Of a stretch of 64,000 nucleotides of DNA, positions 1 to 8,269 are shown in pieces. A model generated the notes under the pieces. The model worked only from the letters and a program-made list of their open reading frames with translations. It had not been told where the DNA came from and did no database searches. A program made the translations under genes and the position numbers. Within the stretch, counting starts at the first letter, position 1; each line of letters starts with the position of its first letter. The stretch is from Maricaulis sp. (lineage in GTDB: Bacteria; Pseudomonadota; Alphaproteobacteria; Caulobacterales; Maricaulaceae). The DNA is taken from positions 434,001 through 498,000 of the forward strand of contig NZ_JAEPNI010000002.1 of assembly GCF_017643475.1 (NCBI RefSeq), read 5' to 3'.

Positions 1-2
1 GT

Positions 3-998
3 ATGCGCCTCAAGACCTTTGCAGCCCAGACTCTGACTCAAGCCATGTCAGACGTCCGCCATGAAATGGGCCCCGATGCCGTCATCATCGCCACGTCGGA
101 CGGCCCGGACGGCGGTGTACAGGTCCGCGCGGCCACCGAAGCGCCCATGCGCAACGAGCCCGTCGAACCAGTCCGGGAGATCTCCGAACGTCTGATTGAG
201 GATGCCGATATCGAGCGCGGTGCTTTCGAGGACGCCCAGCTGGACCGTGTCATCCATGCGCTGGGTTATCACCGTGCGCCGGGTATCGCCGCCCAGGCAC
301 TGATGCGTTCGGCTCAGGATCTGGCCGACGGCCATTCCGTTGCCCGCCTCGCCCATGCCATGGAAAGCCGCTACACCTTCCAGCCCCTGCCCGCAGTTCC
401 CGAACACCCGGTCCTGTTCGCCGGCACGCCGGGTGTCGGCAAGACCTCTACCCTGGCCAAGACCGCCGCGCGCTGTGTCGCCGCAGGGGCGTCACCAACC
501 CTGATTTCCTGTGATGGCGAGCGCGCCGGGGCCGATGCCCGTCTGCGTGCACTGGCCGAAAAGATGCGGGCCGGTTTCCGCGCTGTAGATGATCCGCGCG
601 AGATGGCTGATGTCATGGCCGAGATCGAGGGCCCGGTCCTGATCGACAGCCCGGCGGTCAATCCGTTCGAGCTGGACGATCTAGACATGACGCTCGCCTT
701 TGCCGACAGCGCCGAGGCCGAGATCGTTTATATCTTTGATGCAGGCCTTTCCGCAGAAGATGCTGAGGACGCCGCCTCTCTGTTTGCCTCCATCGGCGCC
801 AGCCGCGCCATTCCGGTCAAGCTGGACTGCGCGCGCCGCATGGGCGCCATTCTCGGTGTCGGAGAAACAGGTCTGGCCTTCGCACAGATTTCCTCCACCC
901 CCTTCATCGGTGGTGGCCTGGCGCCGGCAACGCCGCTGCGTCTCGCTCGTGCGCTGATCGAAGACCGGCTCACCCCCTTTGACGACGAGGACATGTGA
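3..998 (+). CDS. flhF: Flagellar biosynthesis GTPase FlhF
   Basis: This is an SRP-type GTPase that helps set flagellar number and polar placement at the inner face of the membrane. The 331-residue product begins MRLKTF, the usual FlhF start, so the gene looks complete although it lies at the window edge. A basic/acidic N-terminal region (about 1-80) precedes the NG domain. The P-loop GTPGVGKTST is at 141-150, followed by SCDGERAGA (the G2/G3 region of SRP GTPases). The last codons overlap the start of flhG. The ATG is only two bases into the window, so its ribosome-binding site is not visible. The remaining G motifs are less conserved than in classical FlhF. Confidence 0.85.
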   Translation: MRLKTFAAQTLTQAMSDVRHEMGPDAVIIATSDGPDGGVQVRAATEAPMRNEPVEPVREISERLIEDADIERGAFEDAQLDRVIHALGYHRAPGIAAQALMRSAQDLADGHSVARLAHAMESRYTFQPLPAVPEHPVLFAGTPGVGKTSTLAKTAARCVAAGASPTLISCDGERAGADARLRALAEKMRAGFRAVDDPREMADVMAEIEGPVLIDSPAVNPFELDDLDMTLAFADSAEAEIVYIFDAGLSAEDAEDAASLFASIGASRAIPVKLDCARRMGAILGVGETGLAFAQISSTPFIGGGLAPATPLRLARALIEDRLTPFDDEDM

Positions 999-1798
999 TG
1001 AAGATTGCATCGGCACCCCAGTCACGCGCCGCTGGCCGCATCCTCGCTATCGCTTCCGGCAAGGGCGGTGTTGGCAAGACCACGCTCGCCATTGGCATGG
1101 CCCGCGCCCTCTCCCAGATGGATGAACGTGTCCTGTTGATGGATGGCGATCTGGGCATGGCCAATATCGACGTCCAGCTGGGCCTGCAGCCCTCGGCTGA
1201 CATCACCAGCGTCATCAATGGCCGGGTTAACCTGGCCGATGCGACCGCGCCTGCCCTGGGCGGTTCGGAGGAACGCGGTGGTTTTGATGTGATTTCCGGT
1301 CGTTCAGGTTCGGGTGCGCTGGCCAATATCTCCGGTCCGAGCCTGACCAAGCTGGCCAGTGGTGTCGCCGCGCTGGCAATGTCCTATGACCGCGCCATTC
1401 TCGACCTGGCTGCCGGTGCCGACAAATCCACCGTGCGCCTGGCCCTGACGGCCGACGACGTCATCATCGTCATCAATGACGAACCGACCTCGCTGACCGA
1501 TGCCTATGCCTTTGTGAAAACCCTGCGCCTGCATGATGATGGCGCCTCGCCCCTGGTCGTGGTCAACAACGCCCCGACAAGACAGGCGGCCCACGAGGCC
1601 TTCGGCGCATTCAAGAAAACCTGTGAGGCCTTTTTGAGCTTCACACCCACCCTGGCCGGGGTGATCCGCCGCGACGAGGCGGTCCCGGCCGCGATCCGGG
1701 CCCAGGCCTGCCTGTCCGTTCGCTCTCCGGCGAGCGAGGCGGCAAAAGATCTCCAGTCCTTGGCGGGAACACTCGCAAGAGGCAAGGAAGCCGCGTAG
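998..1798 (+). CDS. flhG: MinD-like ATPase FlhG (FleN/YlxH family)
   Basis: This is a ParA/MinD-superfamily ATPase that works with FlhF to control flagellar number and position. The deviant Walker A motif SGKGGVGKTT lies at about residues 20-29, followed by LLMDGDLGMANID, the second family signature. I chose the ATG at 998, which overlaps the flhF stop as TGATG and sits 7 bases after GAGG. A GTG at 995 is the alternative start. The product is 266 residues, normal for the family. The C-terminal half (VRRDEAVPAAIRAQ) matches the FleN/FlhG pattern. The pair is almost certainly cotranscribed and translationally coupled. Confidence 0.85.
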   Translation: MKIASAPQSRAAGRILAIASGKGGVGKTTLAIGMARALSQMDERVLLMDGDLGMANIDVQLGLQPSADITSVINGRVNLADATAPALGGSEERGGFDVISGRSGSGALANISGPSLTKLASGVAALAMSYDRAILDLAAGADKSTVRLALTADDVIIVINDEPTSLTDAYAFVKTLRLHDDGASPLVVVNNAPTRQAAHEAFGAFKKTCEAFLSFTPTLAGVIRRDEAVPAAIRAQACLSVRSPASEAAKDLQSLAGTLARGKEAA

Positions 1799-1841
1799 AC
1801 TGGCCCCGGGGACAAGTTCAGCGCTTGGGGGCGCACCGCGT

Positions 1842-2165
1842 ATGTATGACTCGTTTTATGATCGCCTGTCGCAGGGTTTCACACCGTTTGACTGGTGGCT
1901 GATTATCGTTCTGTCACTGGTCGCCGCGCTGATCATGCGCAAATGGCCACAATGGCCGGCCGCCGCCGCAATCGCCTTCATGGCCGATGCCGTCGCACCC
2001 TTCTTCTACCGCTGGGCGACCGGGGTTCCGGCAGATTTCGCCTTCGACTTCGCCTTCTCCCGCCTGGATGAACGCGGCGGCGTTGTGGTGCTGTTGAGGC
2101 TGGCGATCTACATGGTCACGATCGGTCTGATCTACTGGACCAAACGCCGGTATTCGAAGCTGTGA
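1842..2165 (+). CDS. Small membrane protein of unknown function
   Basis: This 107-residue product has two clear hydrophobic segments, about 19-34 (WWLIIVLSLVAALIM) and 85-100 (LLRLAIYMVTIGLIYW), and a possible weaker one between them. It ends in a basic tail (TKRRYSKL). I do not recognise a family. It lies 43 bases after flhG in the same direction and may be cotranscribed with it. Its stop codon overlaps a GTG of the following reading frame. Its last codons are closely matched by a second copy near 2681-2726, so the gene or its neighbourhood has been duplicated at some point. Confidence 0.6.
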   Translation: MYDSFYDRLSQGFTPFDWWLIIVLSLVAALIMRKWPQWPAAAAIAFMADAVAPFFYRWATGVPADFAFDFAFSRLDERGGVVVLLRLAIYMVTIGLIYWTKRRYSKL

Positions 2166-2630
2166 TCGAGGCAGCGCTTCTGTCTCTGGCCCTTCAGAGT
2201 TCCGAATGCCTCTTCGAGAACGAAGCCATCGGCCCATGGGTGACTGAACACCCTGCGATTTCTGCGGTCATCGCGGACGCACCAGCAAGACACGGTGGCT
2301 GAAGATATGGACCAGTCCGGCCATGAGATCTCTGTCGCGCAATCGGGCTGCGGTGATTTCCTGGTGACCCTGCAAAGTATCGTCCCGACTGAAACCCTGA
2401 ACTCCGGCGAACTCGCTCCTCTCCACACCATGTTGGAGATGACGCCGTGTCTCGCGGACCCGGAACTCATCGCTGAGCTGCTGAACAGCCAATGCCCGGG
2501 GCGAAACATTGATATTGAACTTGATCTACTAGCCAAAACAACCAGCCGGTCCGCGATCGAATTTGGCCTGCGCCAGTCTGTATCGGCGTCTGATCATACC
2601 TGTACGGTTCATTGCACGCTGAATGGCTAG
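2162..2630 (+). pseudogene. Probable frameshifted gene (or two overlapping short ORFs), unknown function
   Basis: A GTG at 2162 overlaps the stop of the preceding gene and opens a 46-codon frame with a hydrophobic start (IEAALLSLALQSS) that ends at TGA 2300-2302. A second frame runs from GTG 2295 to a stop at 2628-2630 and starts VAEDMDQSGHE. The sense reads on smoothly from one frame to the other around APARHGG/VAEDM, so a single secreted protein of about 150 residues with a frameshift near 2295 is the simplest reading. The alternative is two short genes. No family is recognised. The second part contains four cysteines (SGCGDF, TPCLAD, SQCPG, HTCTVHC region). Confidence 0.4.
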
Positions 2631-2680
2631 TGCGTGCCGGGGCGACGTTTAGATCCTACGCATGGCAGCTAGCTTAACAC

Positions 2681-2726
2681 GGTCGGCCTGATCTACTGGA
2701 CCAAGCGGTGCTTTTCGTGGCTTTAG
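2681..2726 (+). pseudogene. 3' remnant of a paralogue of the 1842-2165 gene
   Basis: Read in frame, these bases encode VGLIYWTKRCFSWL and a TAG stop, against IGLIYWTKRRYSKL and TGA at the end of the gene at 1842-2165. Over roughly the first 33 bases only a few differ, mostly at third codon positions (GGT/GGC, AAA/AAG), so this is a diverged coding copy rather than chance. Nothing convincing of the upstream part of the copy remains between 2631 and 2680. Confidence 0.55.
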
Positions 2727-2756
2727 GTGGCTCTACTCCTGACAAGAAAACTTTTC

Positions 2757-2832
2757 CCCCGGACTTGTTCCGGGGCCTCGCAAACGTGGGAGATTTCTCT
2801 CCTCCATTGGTAGGCCCCGGCCTTCGCCGGGG
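2757..2832. repeat. Two REP-like palindromes
   Basis: There are two GC-rich hairpins: CCCCGGA-cttgt-TCCGGGG at 2757-2775 and CCCCGGC-cttc-GCCGGGG at 2815-2832. They are separated by a short stretch in which GTGGGAGA occurs, and it occurs again just after the second hairpin. Palindromes of this kind are common extragenic repeats in alphaproteobacteria. They lie between the gene remnant and the end of the minus-strand DUF6607 gene and could also help end that transcript. Confidence 0.6.
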
Positions 2833-2859
2833 GAAAAGGTGGGAGAGAAAGAGGTACGA

Positions 2860-3837
2860 CTACTCCACCTCAGAAACCTGGCTGCTCAGGACAACCTGCG
2901 CTTCCTCCCAGGCCGTCTCGGTATCGGCTATGCCAAACAGGATACGCTGACCGGCATCCAGGACCGGGCCGTAGAGCAAGGTGCCCTCGGCATCATCATC
3001 GATGTGGAAACGATATCCCGCGTCTTCAGCCTCGAGCGCGTCGAAATACCCACGCACCAGCGCCCAATAGTCCGCCGTAGCGTCCCAGTAATCATACGCC
3101 GCCTGGGCCGAAAACAGTTCGGTGCGGGTATAGGTGTTCACACCCTGCTCGCGCACAATCTCACGCTCGGTACCATCACGCAGGGCGATCTTCGAATTGT
3201 CCTGTTCATGGATCCAGCCCCAACCGGTCACGGTGTGGCGGTTGACGGCGGCGATGGTGTCATAATCATCCCGGGTGGTGTCATCACGGCGCGGCAACGG
3301 ACGCCAGGACACGGGCGGTTCCCAGGTCGACGCCTCCGGCGCGTGATCCCAGGCCGCGACCGCTGCGTAACGCGGGCTGTCATCAACCTGATAGACCGTC
3401 TGCGACCAGGCCCCTGCCCCGTCAACATGGCTCACCGCCTCTACGGTCCATTCGTCATGGCCCTGGAAGGCCAGCACGGTGTCCGGCTCATAGCGCCAGT
3501 CCTGGCGCCAGTGTTTGACGATGAAGGGATTGTCCTCACTGCCAACCACCAGCAGGTGCTGGAGCATGATGAACTCGCCCGTGTCCTCGACGACGACAAC
3601 CACTTCGCGGGCCGGCGTGTGTTTCGGTTCGACAAGTTCATACCCCGGCGCAATGGCCACGGTTTCAATGAACTCGAAGGTCACGGCATACTCGCCCTGC
3701 ATGGCCAGGATCGCCTCGCGATCGCGCTGGAAATCGGCCTCGGAGCGATCAGCGATTGCAGGCACTGACACATCGCTGGTCGTTGCGCAGGCGGTCAGCA
3801 TCATCGAGGCGGCCAGCCCCGGGATCAGAAACTTCAT
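2860..3837 (-). CDS. DUF6607-type lipoprotein
   Basis: This predicted lipoprotein of 325 residues has the signal sequence MKFLIPGLAASMMLTAC with a lipobox (LTAC) at 14-17. The body is rich in Trp and acidic residues (HWRQDWRYE, WDATADYWA, GWGWIHEQ), which I associate with the DUF6607 family often found beside TonB-dependent receptors. The ATG at 3837 follows GGGGAT at a good distance. The frame is open further upstream, but an earlier start would place the signal sequence internally. It diverges from the receptor at 3964 across a region with Fur-like sites, so a role in iron or haem acquisition is inferred from context only. Confidence 0.65.
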   Translation of the reverse strand: MKFLIPGLAASMMLTACATTSDVSVPAIADRSEADFQRDREAILAMQGEYAVTFEFIETVAIAPGYELVEPKHTPAREVVVVVEDTGEFIMLQHLLVVGSEDNPFIVKHWRQDWRYEPDTVLAFQGHDEWTVEAVSHVDGAGAWSQTVYQVDDSPRYAAVAAWDHAPEASTWEPPVSWRPLPRRDDTTRDDYDTIAAVNRHTVTGWGWIHEQDNSKIALRDGTEREIVREQGVNTYTRTELFSAQAAYDYWDATADYWALVRGYFDALEAEDAGYRFHIDDDAEGTLLYGPVLDAGQRILFGIADTETAWEEAQVVLSSQVSEVE

Positions 3838-3868
3838 TTGGATATCCCCAATTTTTCTACATGTAAGA

Positions 3869-3936
3869 TGCGAATGATTCCTACTTGCGTTCGCAGAAAC
3901 TTCTGCCATGAGTATCGCTACTGATAATCATTCGCA
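3869..3936. promoter_or_regulatory. Fur-like operator region between divergent iron genes
   Basis: Two related elements face each other in the 126-base divergent spacer: TGCGAATGATT at 3869-3879 and its reverse-complement form in TGATAATCATTCGCA at 3922-3936. The second resembles the Fur consensus core (GATAATnATTATC-like). The arrangement would let one iron regulator (Fur or Irr) repress both the lipoprotein and the receptor gene. Confidence 0.55.
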
Positions 3937-3963
3937 ACTCTGAACTTCATAAAGGGACGAAAA

Positions 3964-6054
3964 ATGAAACTCGTGTGGTTGAGTTCCGCGGCACTCGCCG
4001 TGGCCCTGGCGCCAGGCGCGCTGACACCGGCAGCTCTGGCACAGGATGATGCAGGAGACCGTGAGGTCATCACCGTTGAGGCGACCAAGACCGAGCTGGA
4101 AAGCTTCATCTATCCCGGCCTCACCTCCTCGATCGATGCGGAGGATCTCGACCTCGCCCAGCCGGTGGATCTGGATGACCTGCTGCGCGCGGTGCCCGGC
4201 GTCGATGTGCCGGGTGGCCCGCGTCGAACCGGACAGACGATCTCATTGCGAGGCCAGGGCCGAGACAACACCACCCTGCTGATGGATGGCGCCCGCCAGA
4301 ACTTCACCTCTGGCCATGATGGCGCGATCTTCGTGGATCCCAGCTTGTTGGTCGGGGTTGAGACGGTTCGCGGGCCGGCCTCCGCACTCTACGGATCAGG
4401 CGCATCCGGCGGTGTGGTCGCCTTCCGCACGGCCGGTGCGCACGACCTGCTCGATGCCGGAGAGAGCTGGGGTTTCGAACTTGGCGCTGGCTATCGATCA
4501 GTGGACGAGGAGCAACGCGGGACCGCGACGGTTTACGGCGTTCGAGGTCAGTTAGACGCCCTCGCCTCCCTTTCCTTCCGAGACAGTGGCGACATCCGCC
4601 TCGGCTCCGGGGCAGACCTGCCGGCGGACGACAACTCGCTTTCCGGCCTGGTCAAACTGGGCGCAGACCTGTCGGTCGGTGTCCGTGCAGAGTTGAGCTG
4701 GCAGTATTTCGATGGCGACACGACCGAGCCGAACAACGGCCAGGGTGTTGCGGGCGTTGGCGCGTTCAACGCCCTCGTCGACAAGGATATCCAGAGCGAC
4801 AACATAAATATGGCATTGGACATAACTCCGCCCAGCATCAGATGGCTGGACATGAATGTCTCGATCTATCGCAACGAAACCGGTGTTACCGAGGCCGAGA
4901 CCGCCAGCACCCGTTTGCTGCGCCGCGACCTGGAAACAACCGGCATCAGTGCTGATCAGCGCTTCGCTTTTGATCTGGGTCGCTATGAAAGCGCCCTCAC
5001 GATCGGTGGTGAATACTATGAAGACACCCAGGATGGCGGCGACAGTGCGGACGCCAACGGCATTCGCGGTGGGGCTCCGGACGCAGAAGCCAGCTTCACG
5101 GCCTTCTACGCCCAGCTGGAGATGCAGGGCCCTGCCCCGTTCGGCCTGCCTGGCGAAATCGTCGTTCTGCCGGGCATCCGCAATGACAGTTTCGAGACGG
5201 CTTCGGCCACCTCACTGGCGGCAGAAAACGATGCGACATCCGCGCGTTTCGGTGTCACCTATGCGCCGATCAGCGCGTTCAACATGTTCGTGAACTGGGG
5301 CGAAGCCTTTCGCGCGCCATCGATCAACGAGCTCTATATCGATGGCACGCACTTCTCGCTGCCACACATCATCCTCGGCCCGCCGACCTTCATCTCCAAC
5401 GAGTTCATCGCCAATCCGAATCTGATGCCGGAAGAGACAGAAACCCTGGAAATCGGCTTCAGCCTGGACCTCGCCGATCGGATCGGTGTCGACCAGCTGA
5501 CCCTGCGCACCTCCTGGTTCGAAACCGACGCGGAAAACCTGATCGACCTGTTTGTCGACTTCCAGTTCGACCCGACCTGTTTCGCGCCGCCCTTCTTTGC
5601 GCCCTGTTCTGCCGGAACCACCCAAAGCCGCAATGTCGGCAGTGCCGAACTGTCCGGTTATGAAGGCCAGATCAATTTCGCCAACGGTCCGCTGAGCATT
5701 GATGCAAGCTGGTCTGCTGTCGATGGCGAGGATGCTGCAACCGGCGAGGCGCTGGGAAGTCTGACGCCGAACCGCATTTTCGTGGATGCACGTTATGACT
5801 TCGGCGATCACATGCTGCTGGGCACGCGTCTCCAGATGGCTGGCGACTATGACAAACCTGCCAATACCGCTGACCACCGCGAAGCCTATACCGTTATCGA
5901 CCTTTATGGCCGCTTCCGTCCCTTCGACAATGGCCTGACCTTGAATGCAGGCATCGAGAATGTCTTTGACGAGGACTATGAGCGCGTTTTTGCAGGCGTC
6001 TCCGAACCGGGTCGGTCGCTGCGTTTTGATGTGAGCTGGCGGCAGAATTTCTAG
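3964..6054 (+). CDS. TonB-dependent outer-membrane receptor, haem/haemoprotein type
   Basis: This gated outer-membrane beta-barrel imports an iron source powered by TonB. The product has 696 residues: a signal peptide (about 1-27, ending ALAQ), a TonB-box-like EVITVEATK (about 35-43), and a plug domain with LLRAVPGVDV, ISLRGQG, LLMDGARQN and VRGPASALYGSGA. The barrel ends in a terminal Phe (SWRQNF), the usual BAM recognition residue. Motifs such as NWGEAFRAPSINELY and the plug sequence resemble the HmuR/HutA haem receptor group. The start ATG follows AGGGACG. The Fur-like promoter region upstream supports iron control. The exact ligand cannot be read from sequence. Confidence 0.85.
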   Translation: MKLVWLSSAALAVALAPGALTPAALAQDDAGDREVITVEATKTELESFIYPGLTSSIDAEDLDLAQPVDLDDLLRAVPGVDVPGGPRRTGQTISLRGQGRDNTTLLMDGARQNFTSGHDGAIFVDPSLLVGVETVRGPASALYGSGASGGVVAFRTAGAHDLLDAGESWGFELGAGYRSVDEEQRGTATVYGVRGQLDALASLSFRDSGDIRLGSGADLPADDNSLSGLVKLGADLSVGVRAELSWQYFDGDTTEPNNGQGVAGVGAFNALVDKDIQSDNINMALDITPPSIRWLDMNVSIYRNETGVTEAETASTRLLRRDLETTGISADQRFAFDLGRYESALTIGGEYYEDTQDGGDSADANGIRGGAPDAEASFTAFYAQLEMQGPAPFGLPGEIVVLPGIRNDSFETASATSLAAENDATSARFGVTYAPISAFNMFVNWGEAFRAPSINELYIDGTHFSLPHIILGPPTFISNEFIANPNLMPEETETLEIGFSLDLADRIGVDQLTLRTSWFETDAENLIDLFVDFQFDPTCFAPPFFAPCSAGTTQSRNVGSAELSGYEGQINFANGPLSIDASWSAVDGEDAATGEALGSLTPNRIFVDARYDFGDHMLLGTRLQMAGDYDKPANTADHREAYTVIDLYGRFRPFDNGLTLNAGIENVFDEDYERVFAGVSEPGRSLRFDVSWRQNF

Positions 6055-6082
6055 CCGAGAATTCTGACCACACTCACACCAA

Positions 6083-6121
6083 GGGCGGGCCGGTTCCCCA
6101 GTACCGGCTCGCCCGTTTTTT
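6083..6121 (+). terminator. Rho-independent terminator of the receptor gene
   Basis: The stem GGGCGGGCCGGT pairs with ACCGGCTCGCCC (6083-6114, one mismatch) around a short loop, and a run of six T follows at 6116-6121. Confidence 0.85.
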
Positions 6122-6163
6122 CGTACGCTGCGGGACGCCGATGCGTTGAATTCCAGACATGAA

Positions 6164-6193
6164 ACGAGCCGAGCCTTGCCAGACCCGGCTCGT
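6164..6193 (-). terminator. Hairpin terminator 3' of fliJ
   Basis: The stem ACGAGCCG/CGGCTCGT encloses a 14-base loop, directly downstream of fliJ on the minus strand. The plus strand carries five T after the stem, the minus strand only three, so it may act in both directions as a back-up to the previous terminator. Confidence 0.6.
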
Positions 6194-6215
6194 TTTTCAG
6201 ATCTCTGGCGCCAGG

Positions 6216-6632
6216 CTAGTGCGCGCGGCGGTGACGGATAGAGGCCATCTCGTCCAGCTCGGCCTGTTCGGCTTCACGCAGGGCTGCCTCGGCCCGTGCG
6301 ACACGGCGCTCTTCGAGCAACTCGTATTTCTTGAGTTCCTGGAACGCCTCGGACAGCCGATTGCGCAAAGCATCGGACTGTGCTTCCACCTCGGACAGCG
6401 ACGCGCGGATGTTGTCCTTGCGCTTGATGACCGCCTGGGCATAGGAGCCATAGGCGAGATAACCGTCCTTGGACTGGGTCGCGACGGCCTGTTCTTCCGG
6501 AACCGAAGCCTCCAGCCGTTCAATCTGACTGATCAGGGCCGCCTTCGAGCGATCGAGCTCGGCCATTTGTTTTTGTAATTCTTCCACCTTGAACCGGGCC
6601 AGCCGAATCAGAGGTTCGTGCGAGCGTGCCAT
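6216..6632 (-). CDS. fliJ: Flagellar export chaperone FliJ
   Basis: This is a 138-residue, highly charged, alpha-helical coiled-coil protein (LARFKVEELQKQMAELD, SEAFQELKKYELLEERR). Its size and composition are typical of FliJ, the stalk-like protein that escorts export chaperones and stimulates the FliI ATPase of the flagellar secretion apparatus. Its ATG overlaps the fliI stop by one base (TAATG), so the two are translationally coupled. Identification rests on coiled-coil character plus position after fliI. FliJ proteins share little sequence identity. Confidence 0.85.
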   Translation of the reverse strand: MARSHEPLIRLARFKVEELQKQMAELDRSKAALISQIERLEASVPEEQAVATQSKDGYLAYGSYAQAVIKRKDNIRASLSEVEAQSDALRNRLSEAFQELKKYELLEERRVARAEAALREAEQAELDEMASIRHRRAH

Positions 6633-7975
6633 TACGCTACTCCTTCACCACCACCTAGTATCCCCGCCAGTGCTGCGAAGGTCGACGGAATGTCCGTCGC
6701 CTCGTCTTTTGACTGACCGAGGAACGCTTCCAACGGATCGTTGAGAGCGATTGCCCGGTCCACCACCGGGTTTGATCCCTGGGTGTAAGCCCCCAGACGG
6801 ATCAATTCCTCCATGTCGGCATAAGCCGACAAAACCTTGCGCGCCTCGGCGACCAGCGGCCGCTCTTCAAGCGCGTAAACCTCCGGCGCCGTCCGGCTGA
6901 CAGACTTCAATACGTCGATTGCCGGGTAACGTCCGCGTTCCGCGATCGCCCGGCTCATCACCACGTGCCCGTCCAAAATACCTCTCACCGCATCCGCCAC
7001 AGGTTCGTTATGATCATCACCATCCACCAAAACAGTGAAAAGTCCGGTAATGGATCCCTGTTTTCCACCATCATTGCGTTCCGGCCCCGGTCCGGCCCGC
7101 TCAAGTAGCCGTGGCAATTCAGCAAATACGGATGGCGTATAACCGCGCGTGGTCGGCGGCTCACCTGCCGCCAGACCGATTTCACGCTGTGCGAGGGCAA
7201 AACGGGTCACGCTGTCCATCAGGCAGAGCACATCCTTGCCCTGGTCCCGGAAAAACTCAGCCGTTGTCAGGGTCAGATGCGCGGCCTGGCGACGCGCCAG
7301 CGCCGGGGCGTCAGAGGTCTCGGTGATGACCACAGAGCGCGCCCGGCCTTCCGGTCCCAGCACATCCTCGACAAATTCACGCGCTTCCCTGCCCCGCTCG
7401 CCGATCAGGCCGATGACGATGACATCGGCATCACAGCCCTGCGCCAGCATGGACATCAAAACGGATTTACCGACACCCGAGCCGGCGAAGATACCCAGAC
7501 GCTGGCCTCGGCGCATGGGAACGAATGTATTGAGCACCCGCACACCCAGATCCATGCGCTCGCCCAGACGTGCACGTCCGTGCGCACTCGGCGGATTGCC
7601 CTTCAGCGGATAGGGATTGGCGCCTTCCATCAGCGGTGCGCCATTGTCCAGCGGACGACCGAAACCGTCGAGCACCCGCCCCAGCCAGCTGGGCGACGGT
7701 CGCACACGCGCGGGTCCCGGCGATAACAGTGTCTTTGCTCCGGGGCGGACACCTTCCAGCGGACCGAAGGGCATCATCAAGGCCGTCTCGCCGCGAAAAC
7801 CGACGACCTCGCACTCTGCAGGTCCCATCGGGGTCTCGATTGTCGCGTGGGCGCCCAGGCTGAGCCCCGCCTGGGGCCCCTCCGCCTCGATCAGCAGACC
7901 ATTGAGAGCCGTGACGCGTCCTTCCAGGACACGTGCATCGAGGCGCTCAATGCGATCGATAAGGGTCTGCATCAT
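6632..7975 (-). CDS. fliI: Flagellum-specific ATPase FliI
   Basis: This hexameric ATPase at the base of the flagellar type III export gate is related to the F1 beta subunit. The 447-residue product contains the P-loop [11 protein letters not shown], the Walker B region [14 protein letters not shown], and the family motifs [23 protein letters not shown] and [15 protein letters not shown]. Length is normal. It heads a fliI-fliJ operon. I recall fliI-fliJ also lying close to ctrA in Caulobacter, so this position fits conserved alphaproteobacterial order. Confidence 0.95.
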   Translation of the reverse strand: MMQTLIDRIERLDARVLEGRVTALNGLLIEAEGPQAGLSLGAHATIETPMGPAECEVVGFRGETALMMPFGPLEGVRPGAKTLLSPGPARVRPSPSWLGRVLDGFGRPLDNGAPLMEGANPYPLKGNPPSAHGRARLGERMDLGVRVLNTFVPMRRGQRLGIFAGSGVGKSVLMSMLAQGCDADVIVIGLIGERGREAREFVEDVLGPEGRARSVVITETSDAPALARRQAAHLTLTTAEFFRDQGKDVLCLMDSVTRFALAQREIGLAAGEPPTTRGYTPSVFAELPRLLERAGPGPERNDGGKQGSITGLFTVLVDGDDHNEPVADAVRGILDGHVVMSRAIAERGRYPAIDVLKSVSRTAPEVYALEERPLVAEARKVLSAYADMEELIRLGAYTQGSNPVVDRAIALNDPLEAFLGQSKDEATDIPSTFAALAGILGGGEGVA

Positions 7976-8269
7976 GGGCGTTTTTGGCTCCGGTCTTCAC
8001 GGACTTCTGTCCGATTCACCAAGAATATAACCCAAGCCGGTTGCGCACGCGTAAACGGGCGGCAGAAATTGCCGTGTTATTTTTTAAGCTGCAGCGGTTC
8101 ACTTCTGCGGCCATCACGTTATGTTCCCGGCCTCATGCGGAGCTGGGGCGCCGAAGATGTGAACGCCCACCTGCTCGAGGCCGGAAGAGTCTCGCACAGC
8201 TTCGATCACGTAGTCATTGCACAGCCGGTTTGGCTTGGTTGTGCCTTAATAGCTGACGGGAGACACCAT
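7976..8269. other. Divergent intergenic region fliI / radical SAM gene
   Basis: These 294 bases hold the promoters of both neighbours. I see a small inverted repeat GGAC-ttct-GTCC near 7999-8010 close to fliI and the strong ribosome-binding site GGGAGA before 8270. Open frames run across it but show no start signal or recognisable protein. I see no RNA gene. Confidence 0.4.

Noticed and set aside
7847-8269. Long N-terminal extension of the radical SAM frame
   Set aside because: It overlaps the fliI coding start on the other strand, lacks a ribosome-binding site and does not resemble KamA proteins. ATG 8270 has a good site.
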